DNA from: Sedimentibacter acidaminivorans
Lineage (GTDB): Bacteria; Bacillota; Clostridia; Tissierellales; Sedimentibacteraceae
Reading direction: 5' to 3'
NCBI RefSeq assembly: GCF_017873955.1
Contig: NZ_JAGGKS010000004.1
Location: 124,001-188,000, forward strand
DNA: 64,000 nucleotides
The position numbers were made by a program, and so were the translations under genes. This document shows positions 30,020 through 39,374 of this stretch, piece by piece. Each line of letters starts with the position of its first letter. Within the stretch, counting starts at the first letter, position 1. Under the pieces are notes generated by a model. That model was not told where the DNA came from and searched no databases. It saw only the letters and a program-made list of their open reading frames with translations.

Positions 30020-30265
30020 AATAAAGCCTCTTAGCTGCAATAGCTAAGAGGCGATTATCGCGTTACCACTCTTTTTTACACATACCTCACGATATGTGTC
30101 TCAATAGGTTATTAACCTTGTAATTTAACGGTTACTCCGCCATACTCTAACGTATATTGCTCGAGTACAAAGCTCCAAGACCATCTTCATTTTAAAATCA
30201 ATCTCTGGTTTCCACCAAACCCAGTTCTCTATATCATAATTTTAAAACTACTCTTCTTTTCATTG
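30020..30265 (-). ncRNA. T-box leader of metG
   Basis: On the minus strand the leader holds a stem I with GAACTGGG and GGTGGAAACC, a specifier region that contains ATG (methionine) codons near AAAATGAAGATGG, and the T-box sequence GAGTGGTAACGCG at 30059-30071. The consensus is AGGGTGGNACCGCG, so this copy has an A-for-C change after the tRNA-pairing TGGT. A terminator hairpin (GCCTCTTAGC with GCTAAGAGGC, 30026-30052) and a T-rich tail follow. Uncharged tRNA-Met should favour antitermination. Confidence 0.88.
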
Positions 30266-30348
30266 CTTTTATTTATTTATTATATTATTTGTATCAATAG
30301 TAAAACTATACATAAATATCATAGATTTGTCAATAATTTATTTCTTCA

Positions 30349-30384
30349 ATAATATCTACCTTTACAAATAAAGGAAGATATTAT
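30349..30384 (-). terminator. Probable terminator of the diketone catabolism series
   Basis: AATATCT(T/A)CCTTTA arms on both sides of a short loop form a hairpin about 25 bases after the stop codon of the reductase gene. The tail on the minus strand is T-poor, so stopping power is uncertain. Confidence 0.5.
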
Positions 30385-30408
30385 AAAGATTAGCTCACTC
30401 TACTCTAA

Positions 30409-32331
30409 TTAAATATTGATTCCGGCAAAATAACCTTCTCTTACTGCCATTTCAACTGTACGAGCTTTTACACAATCACCTGTTGCCCAGTAAGAGTCTG
30501 AAGTACCAGCAAAACTATCAGATAAAACAGTATTCGGCTTCATACCTGCTGCTAAAATTATACTATCAGCTGTAAGCATATGATTTTTGCCTTCTTTTTC
30601 ATATGTAACACTTTCTTTACCTACACTTGTGCATTTCGCCTCTGTTAACTGTTTGAAATTAGCTTCCTTAGCAATTTCCGCCATTATATCTCCTCTGTGA
30701 GTTATTGATGCATCTGGTGCTAACTCCTTACGCATTTCAACTACAGTAACTTGTTTGCCCAGTCTTGCTAAATGCAAAGATGTTTCACAACCCACCTGTC
30801 CACCACCAATGACAACAACATTATTTCCAAGTCTATCCTCTTTACCGTAGGATTCTGTCGCATGAATACAGTTCTCAATACCTGGTATAGGAGGAACTAA
30901 AGGCTCAGCTCCCACAGAAGAAATGACAACATCATAACCTTTCAACCTAATCTGCTCAGGTGTTGCCTCATACTGAAGACAAATCTTAATTGAGGATTTT
31001 TCCACCTGTGAAATTAAATAATTCATGAATTTAGCCAATGAATATTTAAAATCAACCTTTGTAGCAAATTTAAGAGTTCCACCAAGGCTATTAGTTTTCT
31101 CATAAAGTGTCACATCATGACCACGCTTTGAAGCTGTCAAAGCGGCATACATACCTGATGGGCCTCCTCCTACGACAGCCACCCTTTTCTTTTCGGTTGA
31201 AGGCTTAATCATGCTGTCTAAACGATGCATCAATCCAATAGTAGGATTTACCGAGCATTGGAAAAAATGACCGTAAACAGCGCTATCATGGCACCTCATA
31301 CATTTTATGCAGGGAACAACAACATCCTCCGCATTACCAACAAGGCTTTTTGGTATAAGATTAGGATCAGCTATTAATGCCCTTGACATGGCTATAAAGT
31401 CTGCCTTGCCTGATGCAATAATATTCTCTGCATCCTCAAAACTTCCTATTGCTCCTATAGCTGTTACTAATGATTTAATTCTTCCTGATTTCTTAAAAGA
31501 TTCTGCCAAATAAACATTAGGATTAGGAGGCAGAAAATCGCAAGGATGAGTACGGCACATAAGATCCGGAGTAATCATCCCACAGCTTGCCTGAACTATA
31601 TCTGCATATTCCTGAAATACTTCTGCAATCTTCAATCCTTCTTCTAAATCAATCCCACCCTCTTTAAATTCATTAGCTGACATACGTATTTCAATAATCA
31701 TGTTATTGCCGACTTTTTCTCTTATTGCTTCAAGTATTTCAACTAAATAGCGCATTCTATTTTCAAAGCTTCCACCATACTTATCAGTTCTTTTATTAGT
31801 CAATGGAGACAAAAATTGAGCAATCGGTATGCTGTGTCCAAAATGAAGAAGAATGCCATCAAAACCAAGATTCATAAGCATCTCTGCACAATGTGCATAG
31901 CCTTCTTTGTAACGCATCATTTCACTTATGGGAATTTCACGTCCAGAAGTCACCATATCCATTAGCAATCCCCCTTCAGATGCTACATAACCATCGTCGA
32001 AAATTCCTATTAGCTCCATAGAAGCCTTTGCTCCATAAAAATGAATTCTTTCCGCCAGCTCAGCAAGACTGTTCATCGAATTATGCTTATATAAATCCCA
32101 GCCTGCATGCTCCCCGTCATCCTTAACTGGCAAAAGCTTTGCACCAGCGCATACTACAATACCTGCACCCGCCCTTGCCCTTTGAACAAAAAAGTCCATA
32201 GCTGACTCATTAGGGTAGGTTTCTCCGTTTGAAGCTGAATGAAGTGTTACAGGAGCAGCTATAATTCTATTTTTAATCATATGCTTTCCGATTCGAATCG
32301 GACTCATTAAATTCTGATATTTTTTATTCAT
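30409..32331 (-). CDS. Old Yellow Enzyme/2,4-dienoyl-CoA reductase-type flavin oxidoreductase (BaiH-like)
   Basis: A 640-residue NAD(P)H:flavin oxidoreductase. The N-terminal barrel binds FMN (opening SPIRIGKHMIKNRI, then HFGHSIPIAQFLSP and ERxxxNKRTDKYGGS-type blocks). The iron-sulfur cluster motif CIKCMRCHD...C lies near residue 345, followed by a FAD domain (VVGGGPSGMYAA) and an NAD domain (IGGGQVGCETSLHLARLG). Members reduce enone or dienoyl bonds, as in the bile acid enzymes BaiCD/BaiH and enoate reductases. It is the last gene of the catabolic series, so reduction of an enone of the cyclic substrate is likely. ATG start behind AGAGG. Confidence 0.92.
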   Translation of the reverse strand: MNKKYQNLMSPIRIGKHMIKNRIIAAPVTLHSASNGETYPNESAMDFFVQRARAGAGIVVCAGAKLLPVKDDGEHAGWDLYKHNSMNSLAELAERIHFYGAKASMELIGIFDDGYVASEGGLLMDMVTSGREIPISEMMRYKEGYAHCAEMLMNLGFDGILLHFGHSIPIAQFLSPLTNKRTDKYGGSFENRMRYLVEILEAIREKVGNNMIIEIRMSANEFKEGGIDLEEGLKIAEVFQEYADIVQASCGMITPDLMCRTHPCDFLPPNPNVYLAESFKKSGRIKSLVTAIGAIGSFEDAENIIASGKADFIAMSRALIADPNLIPKSLVGNAEDVVVPCIKCMRCHDSAVYGHFFQCSVNPTIGLMHRLDSMIKPSTEKKRVAVVGGGPSGMYAALTASKRGHDVTLYEKTNSLGGTLKFATKVDFKYSLAKFMNYLISQVEKSSIKICLQYEATPEQIRLKGYDVVISSVGAEPLVPPIPGIENCIHATESYGKEDRLGNNVVVIGGGQVGCETSLHLARLGKQVTVVEMRKELAPDASITHRGDIMAEIAKEANFKQLTEAKCTSVGKESVTYEKEGKNHMLTADSIILAAGMKPNTVLSDSFAGTSDSYWATGDCVKARTVEMAVREGYFAGINI

Positions 32332-32346
32332 ATATACCTCTTTTCA

Positions 32347-32387
32347 GAAATAAACTAACAGGTTATTATAACCTGTTAGTTTATTTC
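32347..32387. repeat. Perfect 19-bp inverted repeat between transporter and reductase genes
   Basis: GAAATAAACTAACAGGTTA, a TTA loop, and its exact complement make a 41-base hairpin 16 bases before the reductase start codon, and 20 bases after the transporter stop. No T run follows on the minus strand. It may terminate partly, protect upstream mRNA, or bind a dimeric regulator. Confidence 0.75.
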
Positions 32388-32407
32388 TATTATTATATTT
32401 AAATTAC

Positions 32408-33697
32408 TTATTTAGCTTCTACTTTAGTGTAGTCTCTATCAGCAGCATTCGCATCTGGAATATTTTTCATTGAAAGAATTGTAACAAAAGATACAACTAG
32501 CAATCCTATAAGTATATAATACGCTGTTGTCAGCTGTCCTGCCTGATTAAATGCACCCATAAATGTGAGGGCAAACGCCATAGGAATTGCCTGTATAGTC
32601 ATTATCCACTTGTTTGCTGCCATATATTTTTTACGTCCATACACATATGACGTTACGCAAGGATGCATTGTAGGAACTCCTCCTGTCATACATGCAACAC
32701 CAAATGCCCAAACTGCCATTAAGACACCATTTCCTCCTTGAGGCATAATCGCAAGAGGAACAACCGCCAAAATAAACATTAGATTTAATACTATAGATGC
32801 CTTGATTGAGCCAAGCTTATCGTCAATCCACCCAAGCACATAGCTCATAGGAATTCCTGATGCTGCTCCAATTGAAAGCCAAAATAATGCTTTGCTTACA
32901 AAAAGGTTAGGTATGTCTTCTGGCGTGCTTAAGCTTATATATCTCATAGCCATATAAGACATCATACACGTAATTACAAACTGGAATATACCATATGAAA
33001 TTATAAGTTTCCAAGCTCTTGAATCAGCTAAAAGAGTTTTAAGTGATACTGTTTCTTCTGATTCATCATTCTCTGAAGCAGGTGCTACTACTGCACCATC
33101 TGGATACAAGCCAACTTCTTCCGGACTATCTTTTAAACCAAATGCTGTTATAATAGCCATAACAACTAAGACTGCTGCAATCATCATATAGGTATTTAAA
33201 CCATAGGAGCCTACCAAAGATGTCAAAAGACCAATACCTACTACAGATACCAACGGACTTCCAGCTGTTATTATCCCCAACACTCTGCCTCTGTACTTAA
33301 TAAACCAGTTAGCAGCAAGCATAAAGCCACCCATCTGAAGGGGAACAACCATAATTCTCACTATAAAAATACTGATTGCATAAATTGTATAACTTTTTCC
33401 TGCAAATGAAATACCTACACATCCTAATGCTAGCAAAAGAATACTTGGCACTAAAATTTTTCTTACGCCATACTTAACAAAGGCAGTACCTATTATCAAG
33501 TAAACAACAATGGTTACGAGTGCACCTATAGTTACAGGATTTGTTATAGTCAAGTCATCCCAACCATATGTTGATTGCAAAAATGGAGTCAATATATTCA
33601 AATGATCATTTTGAAGTCCTGAATAAAAAAAGTTGTAAAATATTCCGATAATGATAAATGTAAAGGCATATCTTATAAATTGCTTGTTCTTAAACAT
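32408..33697 (-). CDS. MFS transporter (third of the cluster)
   Basis: Major facilitator of 429 residues with about 12 helices and a central hydrophilic loop near residues 200-215. It resembles monocarboxylate/oxalate-type MFS members (MALVGVGI-type segments, SPLVSVVGIGLLTSL after helix 4). It lies between the flavoprotein and reductase genes. Uptake of the aromatic or alicyclic substrate, or exchange of an organic acid product, would fit. ATG start behind GGAGG. Confidence 0.88.
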   Translation of the reverse strand: MFKNKQFIRYAFTFIIIGIFYNFFYSGLQNDHLNILTPFLQSTYGWDDLTITNPVTIGALVTIVVYLIIGTAFVKYGVRKILVPSILLLALGCVGISFAGKSYTIYAISIFIVRIMVVPLQMGGFMLAANWFIKYRGRVLGIITAGSPLVSVVGIGLLTSLVGSYGLNTYMMIAAVLVVMAIITAFGLKDSPEEVGLYPDGAVVAPASENDESEETVSLKTLLADSRAWKLIISYGIFQFVITCMMSYMAMRYISLSTPEDIPNLFVSKALFWLSIGAASGIPMSYVLGWIDDKLGSIKASIVLNLMFILAVVPLAIMPQGGNGVLMAVWAFGVACMTGGVPTMHPCVTSYVYGRKKYMAANKWIMTIQAIPMAFALTFMGAFNQAGQLTTAYYILIGLLVVSFVTILSMKNIPDANAADRDYTKVEAK

Positions 33698-33771
33698 TCT
33701 AATCCTCCAAGATTTTAATTTTTTATTTTTGTAAACAAAATTTCATTACTGATATATACCTTAATATTATT

Positions 33772-35289
33772 TTAATTAAATTCGTCTGAGTCCATATATT
33801 CCACTGCGCTATAGCCTGCTATTCTTCCACTATTAACTGCAAAGCTCATAGTGTTCCCTGGAAGGAAGAAGCAATAGCTGTCACCATAAATATTACAAGC
33901 ATCTGTACCACATGCGTAAAGACCTGATATTTTAATTCCTGCATCATTAAGCACTTCCATATTATCATTAGTCTTAACACCGCCAAGACTTCCATACCCT
34001 GCAGGATAATGTCTTGCAGCATAGAATTTACCACTTTTAAAGGGTTTCATATATTTATGCTTTTTAAAAAACATTTCATCTGATGTAGTGCAGCTTTCAT
34101 TATATTCCTCTAATGTTTGCTTAAGGTTTTCCAAGCATATTCCTGTCTTTTCGCAAAGCTCTTCGAGGGTATCTGCCTCATATATATTCACCTGGTGTTT
34201 CTGTTCTTCATTATGAAGTTCGCTCAATCCTGTTTTTTCAGATTGACCTCCGCTTAAATATGTCTGAAGTTCCTTATCCCACTTATCAACAGTCTTAATA
34301 TTGTGATGAATTGTTACATAATCAAGTCCAGTTTTTCGGTAAGTGTTAAGAATACTATCATCAATAATTGTGAAAGCCATTCTTTCCCTTTGCAAAGAAA
34401 TAGCATTTCCTGTATAAACAGTATTGCTCATTAACTCTTCATTATAAAATCTTTTACCATCAAGATTAACCATAAGGTTTGGCTGACGCATTGTTTCGCT
34501 CAGGGTTTTAAATACATCTGTTACGCCAGGCGTAGTAAAGGTTAATTCCATTGTTGGAACTGTTTTTCCAGCTCCTGCTTCCCAAAGCATTCTGAGACCT
34601 TCTCCTTGTACTCCAGGTATTCTAAAGGAATGTAAATCTTTACCCCATTCATAGCCTAGAATATCTTGAATCATTTTAGGATTATCGCCAAATCCACCTG
34701 TTGCAACGATAACAGCATTACATTCAGCTATAACCTTCTCACCATCTTCTCCAACGAATTCAACACCAGTCACGTAACCGTTTTCCATTAGAATTTGCGT
34801 AGCCTTTGTGTTATAAAGAATTTCAACACCCAATTCTTCAGACCTTTCAGTTAATGCACGGAACATGTTTGATGCTGATCTTTCAGCTGGTGCATTACTT
34901 CCTTTAGTTTTAACAATATGCCAAGTTTGAGTAGATTTTTCAAAATACTTATATGCTCCTAAAAATTCGACTCCTAGGGATTCCATCCACTCAATGGTAT
35001 TGCTTGATTGCTCAATATATTTTCTTACAAGTCTAGCATCCACTCTCCAATGAGTGTAATTCATTAATAAGTTGAAAGCATCTTCTTTTGAAAAGTCAAC
35101 TAACTGAGCTTTTTGGTACTTTGATTCCACCGCAAAAATTCCCATTCCCATGTTTGCAGCTCCACCTGTAGTACTTCCTTTCTCAAGAACTATTACACTT
35201 GCATCCTTTTCAGCAGATGCTACAGCAGCTGTAATTCCGGAGGCACCTCCTCCAATAACAATAACATCAGCTTCGTAATTCTTACTCAT
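33772..35289 (-). CDS. FAD-dependent oxidoreductase (fumarate reductase/3-ketosteroid dehydrogenase type)
   Basis: Cytoplasmic flavoprotein of 505 residues from ATG 35287-35289, which has AAAGGAGG in front; a longer frame to 35508 overlaps the previous gene and lacks such a site. FAD-binding GGGASGITAAVASAEKDASVIVLEKG at the N-terminus, shown by its GxGxxG and E, and the C-terminal FAD loop GGVKTNDNMEVLNDAG...GLYACGTDACNIYGDSYCFFLPGNTMSFA. No signal peptide or heme domain. Family members add or remove C-C double bonds next to a carbonyl or carboxylate. In this cluster it would desaturate or reduce the ring or acid intermediate. Confidence 0.88.
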   Translation of the reverse strand: MSKNYEADVIVIGGGASGITAAVASAEKDASVIVLEKGSTTGGAANMGMGIFAVESKYQKAQLVDFSKEDAFNLLMNYTHWRVDARLVRKYIEQSSNTIEWMESLGVEFLGAYKYFEKSTQTWHIVKTKGSNAPAERSASNMFRALTERSEELGVEILYNTKATQILMENGYVTGVEFVGEDGEKVIAECNAVIVATGGFGDNPKMIQDILGYEWGKDLHSFRIPGVQGEGLRMLWEAGAGKTVPTMELTFTTPGVTDVFKTLSETMRQPNLMVNLDGKRFYNEELMSNTVYTGNAISLQRERMAFTIIDDSILNTYRKTGLDYVTIHHNIKTVDKWDKELQTYLSGGQSEKTGLSELHNEEQKHQVNIYEADTLEELCEKTGICLENLKQTLEEYNESCTTSDEMFFKKHKYMKPFKSGKFYAARHYPAGYGSLGGVKTNDNMEVLNDAGIKISGLYACGTDACNIYGDSYCFFLPGNTMSFAVNSGRIAGYSAVEYMDSDEFN

Positions 35290-35362
35290 TTCTTTGTTTC
35301 CTCCTTTCACTTTTATATAAAGTTTGATAACTTTATTTACAATTACTAAAAAACATTCCTTG

Positions 35363-36007
35363 TTACTTACGTCTTCGACGCCTAGTAGTTTTGCCAATTT
35401 GTTCGTCTGATGACTCTCCAACATTTCCCACAGGAATTGGTTCTTTAGGAATTCTCGGTTTAACCGCTCCTGCCTTCTTGATTGCCCCTTTCGGACATAC
35501 ATGTACACATGCTAATGTCTTATTGCATAACTCTGTATCAATGACGTGAATCATTTGTTCTCCTCCTGCAATAGAATTGGAAGGGCAACTATTGAGACAT
35601 AGCCCACATCCATCACAAAGCTGTGGATCAATATACAAAGTGTACATTCCTTTACATATCATATTTGAACAAATTTTTCTTCGGATATGTTTACTCCATT
35701 CATCCTCATGCTTTACTATAAGCTCAAGACATATAGATGCAGCATCTCTTGCCATTTCACAACTTTCATGTCTTTTTATCTGTTCAAGCAGCTCTTGTAG
35801 AAGCTCAATATCATCACTCCTACCATTTCCTTTGGCAATGTACTTGATTATTTCATAAGCCTGCCATGTTCCTTCACGACAAAGCACAGACTTTCCACAA
35901 GATTCTCTCCTTGCTGTATCCATAATATGAACACAGTAATCCACTACACACGAGTTAAGATCAGATTCATCCCATTTAGGGAATTCTAATTTTTTATCAC
36001 AAATCAT
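35363..36007 (-). CDS. Iron-sulfur protein with NuoF C-terminal-like and ferredoxin domains
   Basis: A 214-residue cytoplasmic protein. Residues about 35-100 resemble the NuoF iron-sulfur domain (RRESCGKSVLCREGT), where one of the usual cysteines is Ser. Two ferredoxin motifs follow (CDGCGLCLNSCPSNSI and CNKTLACVHVCPKGAI, the second spaced unusually). It ends in TTRRRRRK. Its start overlaps the stop of the previous gene (ATGA), behind AGGAGG, so it is translationally coupled and probably forms an electron-transfer complex with that protein and the flavoprotein that follows. Confidence 0.75.
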   Translation of the reverse strand: MICDKKLEFPKWDESDLNSCVVDYCVHIMDTARRESCGKSVLCREGTWQAYEIIKYIAKGNGRSDDIELLQELLEQIKRHESCEMARDAASICLELIVKHEDEWSKHIRRKICSNMICKGMYTLYIDPQLCDGCGLCLNSCPSNSIAGGEQMIHVIDTELCNKTLACVHVCPKGAIKKAGAVKPRIPKEPIPVGNVGESSDEQIGKTTRRRRRK

Positions 36008-38088
36008 TCCGTCACCTCCTTAACCTTCTTATAATGTGGATCTACCCAATATTTAACTTTTTGTATATCTAACCTTAAGTCACACTGCAAACAACGATCT
36101 GTTTCCTCTAAAGCTTCGCATTTATTATGAAAAGTTTCGATTCTATTTAATTTTGCGAAATTTTCCTTAACACCTATATTTGGATTTTTCTTTTGCCTCT
36201 CGTAAAGAATATCTGATATATCTCCATCACCGCCTAAATAAAGGTCTATATTTATAGCTGCATCACGTCCGGAAGCAATAGCTTGAACCACAGATTTAGT
36301 TCCATAGGAGACGTCACCACAAGCAAAAATTCCATCAATATTTGTTTTCATTTTATCATCAACCTTGGCAAAGCTACCTTTAACAAGTTCAATTCCAAAG
36401 TCATCACTCAACCCTGGCTGTTGTCCTGTAGCAAAAATTAGCATATCGGTATTAAGAACTGTTTCTGATCCATCTACTACGTCTAACTCTAGACCTTTAT
36501 TGCTAAAACTAAAGCCTTTGATATCAATTAACGTTAATGAATTAATTTTTTCCTCATCATCTTCTATTGTTAACATAGATTTGCTGTTTAAAATTTCAAT
36601 TCCTTCTTCTAATGCTGCTGTTATTTCTTCTTTGTCTGCCAGCATTGCCTCTCTAGATTCAAGACATACAACACGAACAGTTTTTACACCCATCATTTTA
36701 GCTGTGCGCGCACAGTCAAAACCAACATTTCCTCCACCATACACTGTAACAGTATCTCCAAGTTCAATAAGCTTTCCTTCGTTAGCCATTCTACAGAAGT
36801 CTACTGCATCCACTGCATTTAACCATTTCTTGTTATATACGGGAGGTCTTTTTCCATTACAAGCACCCAAAGCTATAAGCTGGGCATCATATCCCTTGTC
36901 CTTCAATTCATCAAGAGAACTTATATTTGAATTAAGATGAATATTTATTCCCTCTTCTTTCAATATATTAATTTCATTATCCACAATTTTTTGTGAAAGT
37001 CTGTATTTCGGAATTCCATAGGACAGCATACCACCAGCAAGAGTCTGACGCTCATATACATCAACTTCATATCCCTTTTTAACCAAATAGTAAGCCGCTG
37101 TCATTCCAGAAGGGCCTCCCCCTATTACTGCCACTTTTTTACCATTAGATTTGCTTCTCTTAACCTTAGTTTTCCAAGTTTCTTCCTTATCATTTTCTAC
37201 TGCAAATTTTTTAATTTCCCTTATTGAAATAGGTTCATTAAGATACGTTCTTTTACAACTTGATTCGCAAACATGAGTACAAATATATCCCAAAGAATGC
37301 GGAAATGTTAATTTTTCTCTTATTACTGATACAGCGTCGCTATACCTGCCTTCTTTTGTAAGCCTTATATATTCAGGTATGTCAGTGTGTGCAGGGCAAT
37401 CATTTTTACATGGAACTAATGCCATATTTTTAGGTGAATCCTTTGAGAAAATTCCCTTCATATCCTGTATTGCTCCTGTTGGACAAACTTCAACACAAGC
37501 CCCACAAAATCTGCAATCTGAATCAATCATCAACTTATCACCAATAGTGTTTATATAAGTTTCGTCATTTTTCTTATTTATAGACAAGGCCTTAACTCCA
37601 CGATACTCTTCGCATACTTTTACACAACGACCGCATTGAATACAACGTTGCATTTCTTTTTTTATAAGATTATCAGATACAGCAATCCTCGTGTTTTCTT
37701 TTTCAATGTCACGAAGCCTTGAATGCGATACGCCCATATACTGCATTAAAGCTTGAAGTTCACAATTTAGATACTTATCACATGAAGTGCAGTCCTTTGG
37801 ATGGCTTGCCAACATAAGTTCAAGAGATAACATACGAAGCTTATTCACCTCTTCAGTTTTCGTACTGACTACCATACCTTCCTCAACAATTGTTTCACAC
37901 GATTGAACGATATCAGACTGTCCTTCTACTTCAACAGCACATAGCTTACAACTACCACTTGGTGTTAAATCCGGATGATAACATAGGTGAGGAATATATA
38001 TCCCCGCATCTAAAGCCGCCTGAAGAAGATTTTGTCCTTCAATCGCTTCAATATTATAGCCATCAATTTTTAATCTTATTTTCTTCAT
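36004..38088 (-). CDS. NAD(P)-linked iron-sulfur flavoprotein (NuoG N-terminal fused to GltD-like)
   Basis: A 694-residue electron-transfer protein. The N-terminal 2Fe-2S domain (CYHPDLTPSGSCKLC, then SCET) is followed by the NuoG-type HPKDCTSCDKYLNC, two 4Fe-4S motifs (CIQCGRCVKVC, CRFCGACVEVCPTGAI), a GltD-type cysteine domain (CKNDCPAHTDIPEYI, CESSCKR), an FAD fold (GGGPSGMTAAYYLVKKG) and an NAD(P) fold (GGGNVGFDCARTAKMMG). Similar fusions move electrons between NAD(P)H and ferredoxin, such as BzdV-type proteins of aromatic degradation. Here it probably links NAD(P)H to the flavoprotein or reductase. Its start overlaps the upstream transporter stop by one base. Confidence 0.85.
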   Translation of the reverse strand: MKKIRLKIDGYNIEAIEGQNLLQAALDAGIYIPHLCYHPDLTPSGSCKLCAVEVEGQSDIVQSCETIVEEGMVVSTKTEEVNKLRMLSLELMLASHPKDCTSCDKYLNCELQALMQYMGVSHSRLRDIEKENTRIAVSDNLIKKEMQRCIQCGRCVKVCEEYRGVKALSINKKNDETYINTIGDKLMIDSDCRFCGACVEVCPTGAIQDMKGIFSKDSPKNMALVPCKNDCPAHTDIPEYIRLTKEGRYSDAVSVIREKLTFPHSLGYICTHVCESSCKRTYLNEPISIREIKKFAVENDKEETWKTKVKRSKSNGKKVAVIGGGPSGMTAAYYLVKKGYEVDVYERQTLAGGMLSYGIPKYRLSQKIVDNEINILKEEGINIHLNSNISSLDELKDKGYDAQLIALGACNGKRPPVYNKKWLNAVDAVDFCRMANEGKLIELGDTVTVYGGGNVGFDCARTAKMMGVKTVRVVCLESREAMLADKEEITAALEEGIEILNSKSMLTIEDDEEKINSLTLIDIKGFSFSNKGLELDVVDGSETVLNTDMLIFATGQQPGLSDDFGIELVKGSFAKVDDKMKTNIDGIFACGDVSYGTKSVVQAIASGRDAAINIDLYLGGDGDISDILYERQKKNPNIGVKENFAKLNRIETFHNKCEALEETDRCLQCDLRLDIQKVKYWVDPHYKKVKEVTE

Positions 38089-39317
38089 TATTTACTCCTT
38101 ACTATAGCAGTGTATCTACCAGAAGCCATTATTTTCAACAAAAATGTTAAACCAAACCCTACTGCGCTCATTACCGCTACTGCTATGAATGCAAGATTGT
38201 ATCCACCACTTACCGTCTTTGTCCATGCAGCTAGCTGAGGACCAATAACACCAGCTATTCCATAGGCAACATACAAAAACGCGTAATTGAACGAAAGATT
38301 TTTTATACCAAAGTTATCTGCGCAAATAGGCGAAAACATGGAAGTGAAACCTCCATAGCAAGCACTAATTGCCAGAAGTGCTCCATCAAAAACCATACCT
38401 TCTGACTTTGTAAGTAATACCATTGAACATCCTATTACCGAAAACAACAATAACATAATATTGTATCTTCCTAACCTATCGGAAACAAAGCCAAAGGTTA
38501 ACCTTCCTAATGCATTTGAAATCGAAATAAATCCTATTAATAATGCAGCTTGTTCAGCTGTCATTTTTTGAATTTCTTGAAGCATAGAAGATGCATGTCC
38601 GGTTATCATAAGTCCTGAAGTTGCACCCAGTGTCAATGCAGTTAAAATAATATAAAACCTTCCAGTCCTCAGCATTTCCTTCCAAGTATAATCTTTTACA
38701 GATACTACATTCAGATTTTTTTTACTCTTTTTTTCAGCCTGAGGATTAAAATGTTCCGGTACACTTCTTATCAAAAAAGATGTAGGTATCATAACGACTG
38801 CAAATATAACAGCTAATATTCCAAATACATAAAGTACACCATACTGCTTAGTAAAATAAGCTGCTAATGGAGCCCAGATAATTGATCCTCCACCATAGGC
38901 ACATGCCAGCATACCCGAAGCCATTCCTGTCTTATCTGGAAACAAACTTGTACTGTATGCCATCAGACTTGGGTAGAGCATACTAATTCCAATACCTACA
39001 ACAATTCCATACATAATATACAAATAGCCAATTGAGCTTGTAAACATTGTTGCAACTAGACCAGTTAAGTAAATTCCTATACCAATCCACAGGTATTTCT
39101 TAACCCCTAATACCTTTTGATATCTTCCTAAAAAAACAGGTGCAAGGGTTGATACAAGTATCTGTATCGTAAATGTTAGAGAAATGGTCTTAAGCGCCCA
39201 GTTGAAATCTTCCATAAGTGGCTTTTGAAACACACTCCAAGTATATCCTATTCCTGAACATAGTGCCATTAGCATGGCTGCCGCCAAATATTTCCATCTT
39301 TTTTGTTTGAAATCCAT
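38088..39317 (-). CDS. MFS transporter, OxlT-like (second of the cluster)
   Basis: Major facilitator of 409 residues with 12 helices. The N-terminus (ALCSGIGYTWSVFQKPLMEDF) and GLACAYGGGSIIWAPLAAYF-type segment near helix 4-5 resemble the oxalate/formate antiporter group, written here by its short motifs. It sits between thiolase and the electron-transfer protein. A carboxylate exchanger or substrate importer are both possible. ATG start behind GGAG. Confidence 0.88.
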   Translation of the reverse strand: MDFKQKRWKYLAAAMLMALCSGIGYTWSVFQKPLMEDFNWALKTISLTFTIQILVSTLAPVFLGRYQKVLGVKKYLWIGIGIYLTGLVATMFTSSIGYLYIMYGIVVGIGISMLYPSLMAYSTSLFPDKTGMASGMLACAYGGGSIIWAPLAAYFTKQYGVLYVFGILAVIFAVVMIPTSFLIRSVPEHFNPQAEKKSKKNLNVVSVKDYTWKEMLRTGRFYIILTALTLGATSGLMITGHASSMLQEIQKMTAEQAALLIGFISISNALGRLTFGFVSDRLGRYNIMLLLFSVIGCSMVLLTKSEGMVFDGALLAISACYGGFTSMFSPICADNFGIKNLSFNYAFLYVAYGIAGVIGPQLAAWTKTVSGGYNLAFIAVAVMSAVGFGLTFLLKIMASGRYTAIVRSK

Positions 39318-39374
39318 TCTTATGTCTCCTTCTATGTTAATACGTAATTAAACTTATCATGAAGCTATTACAGA

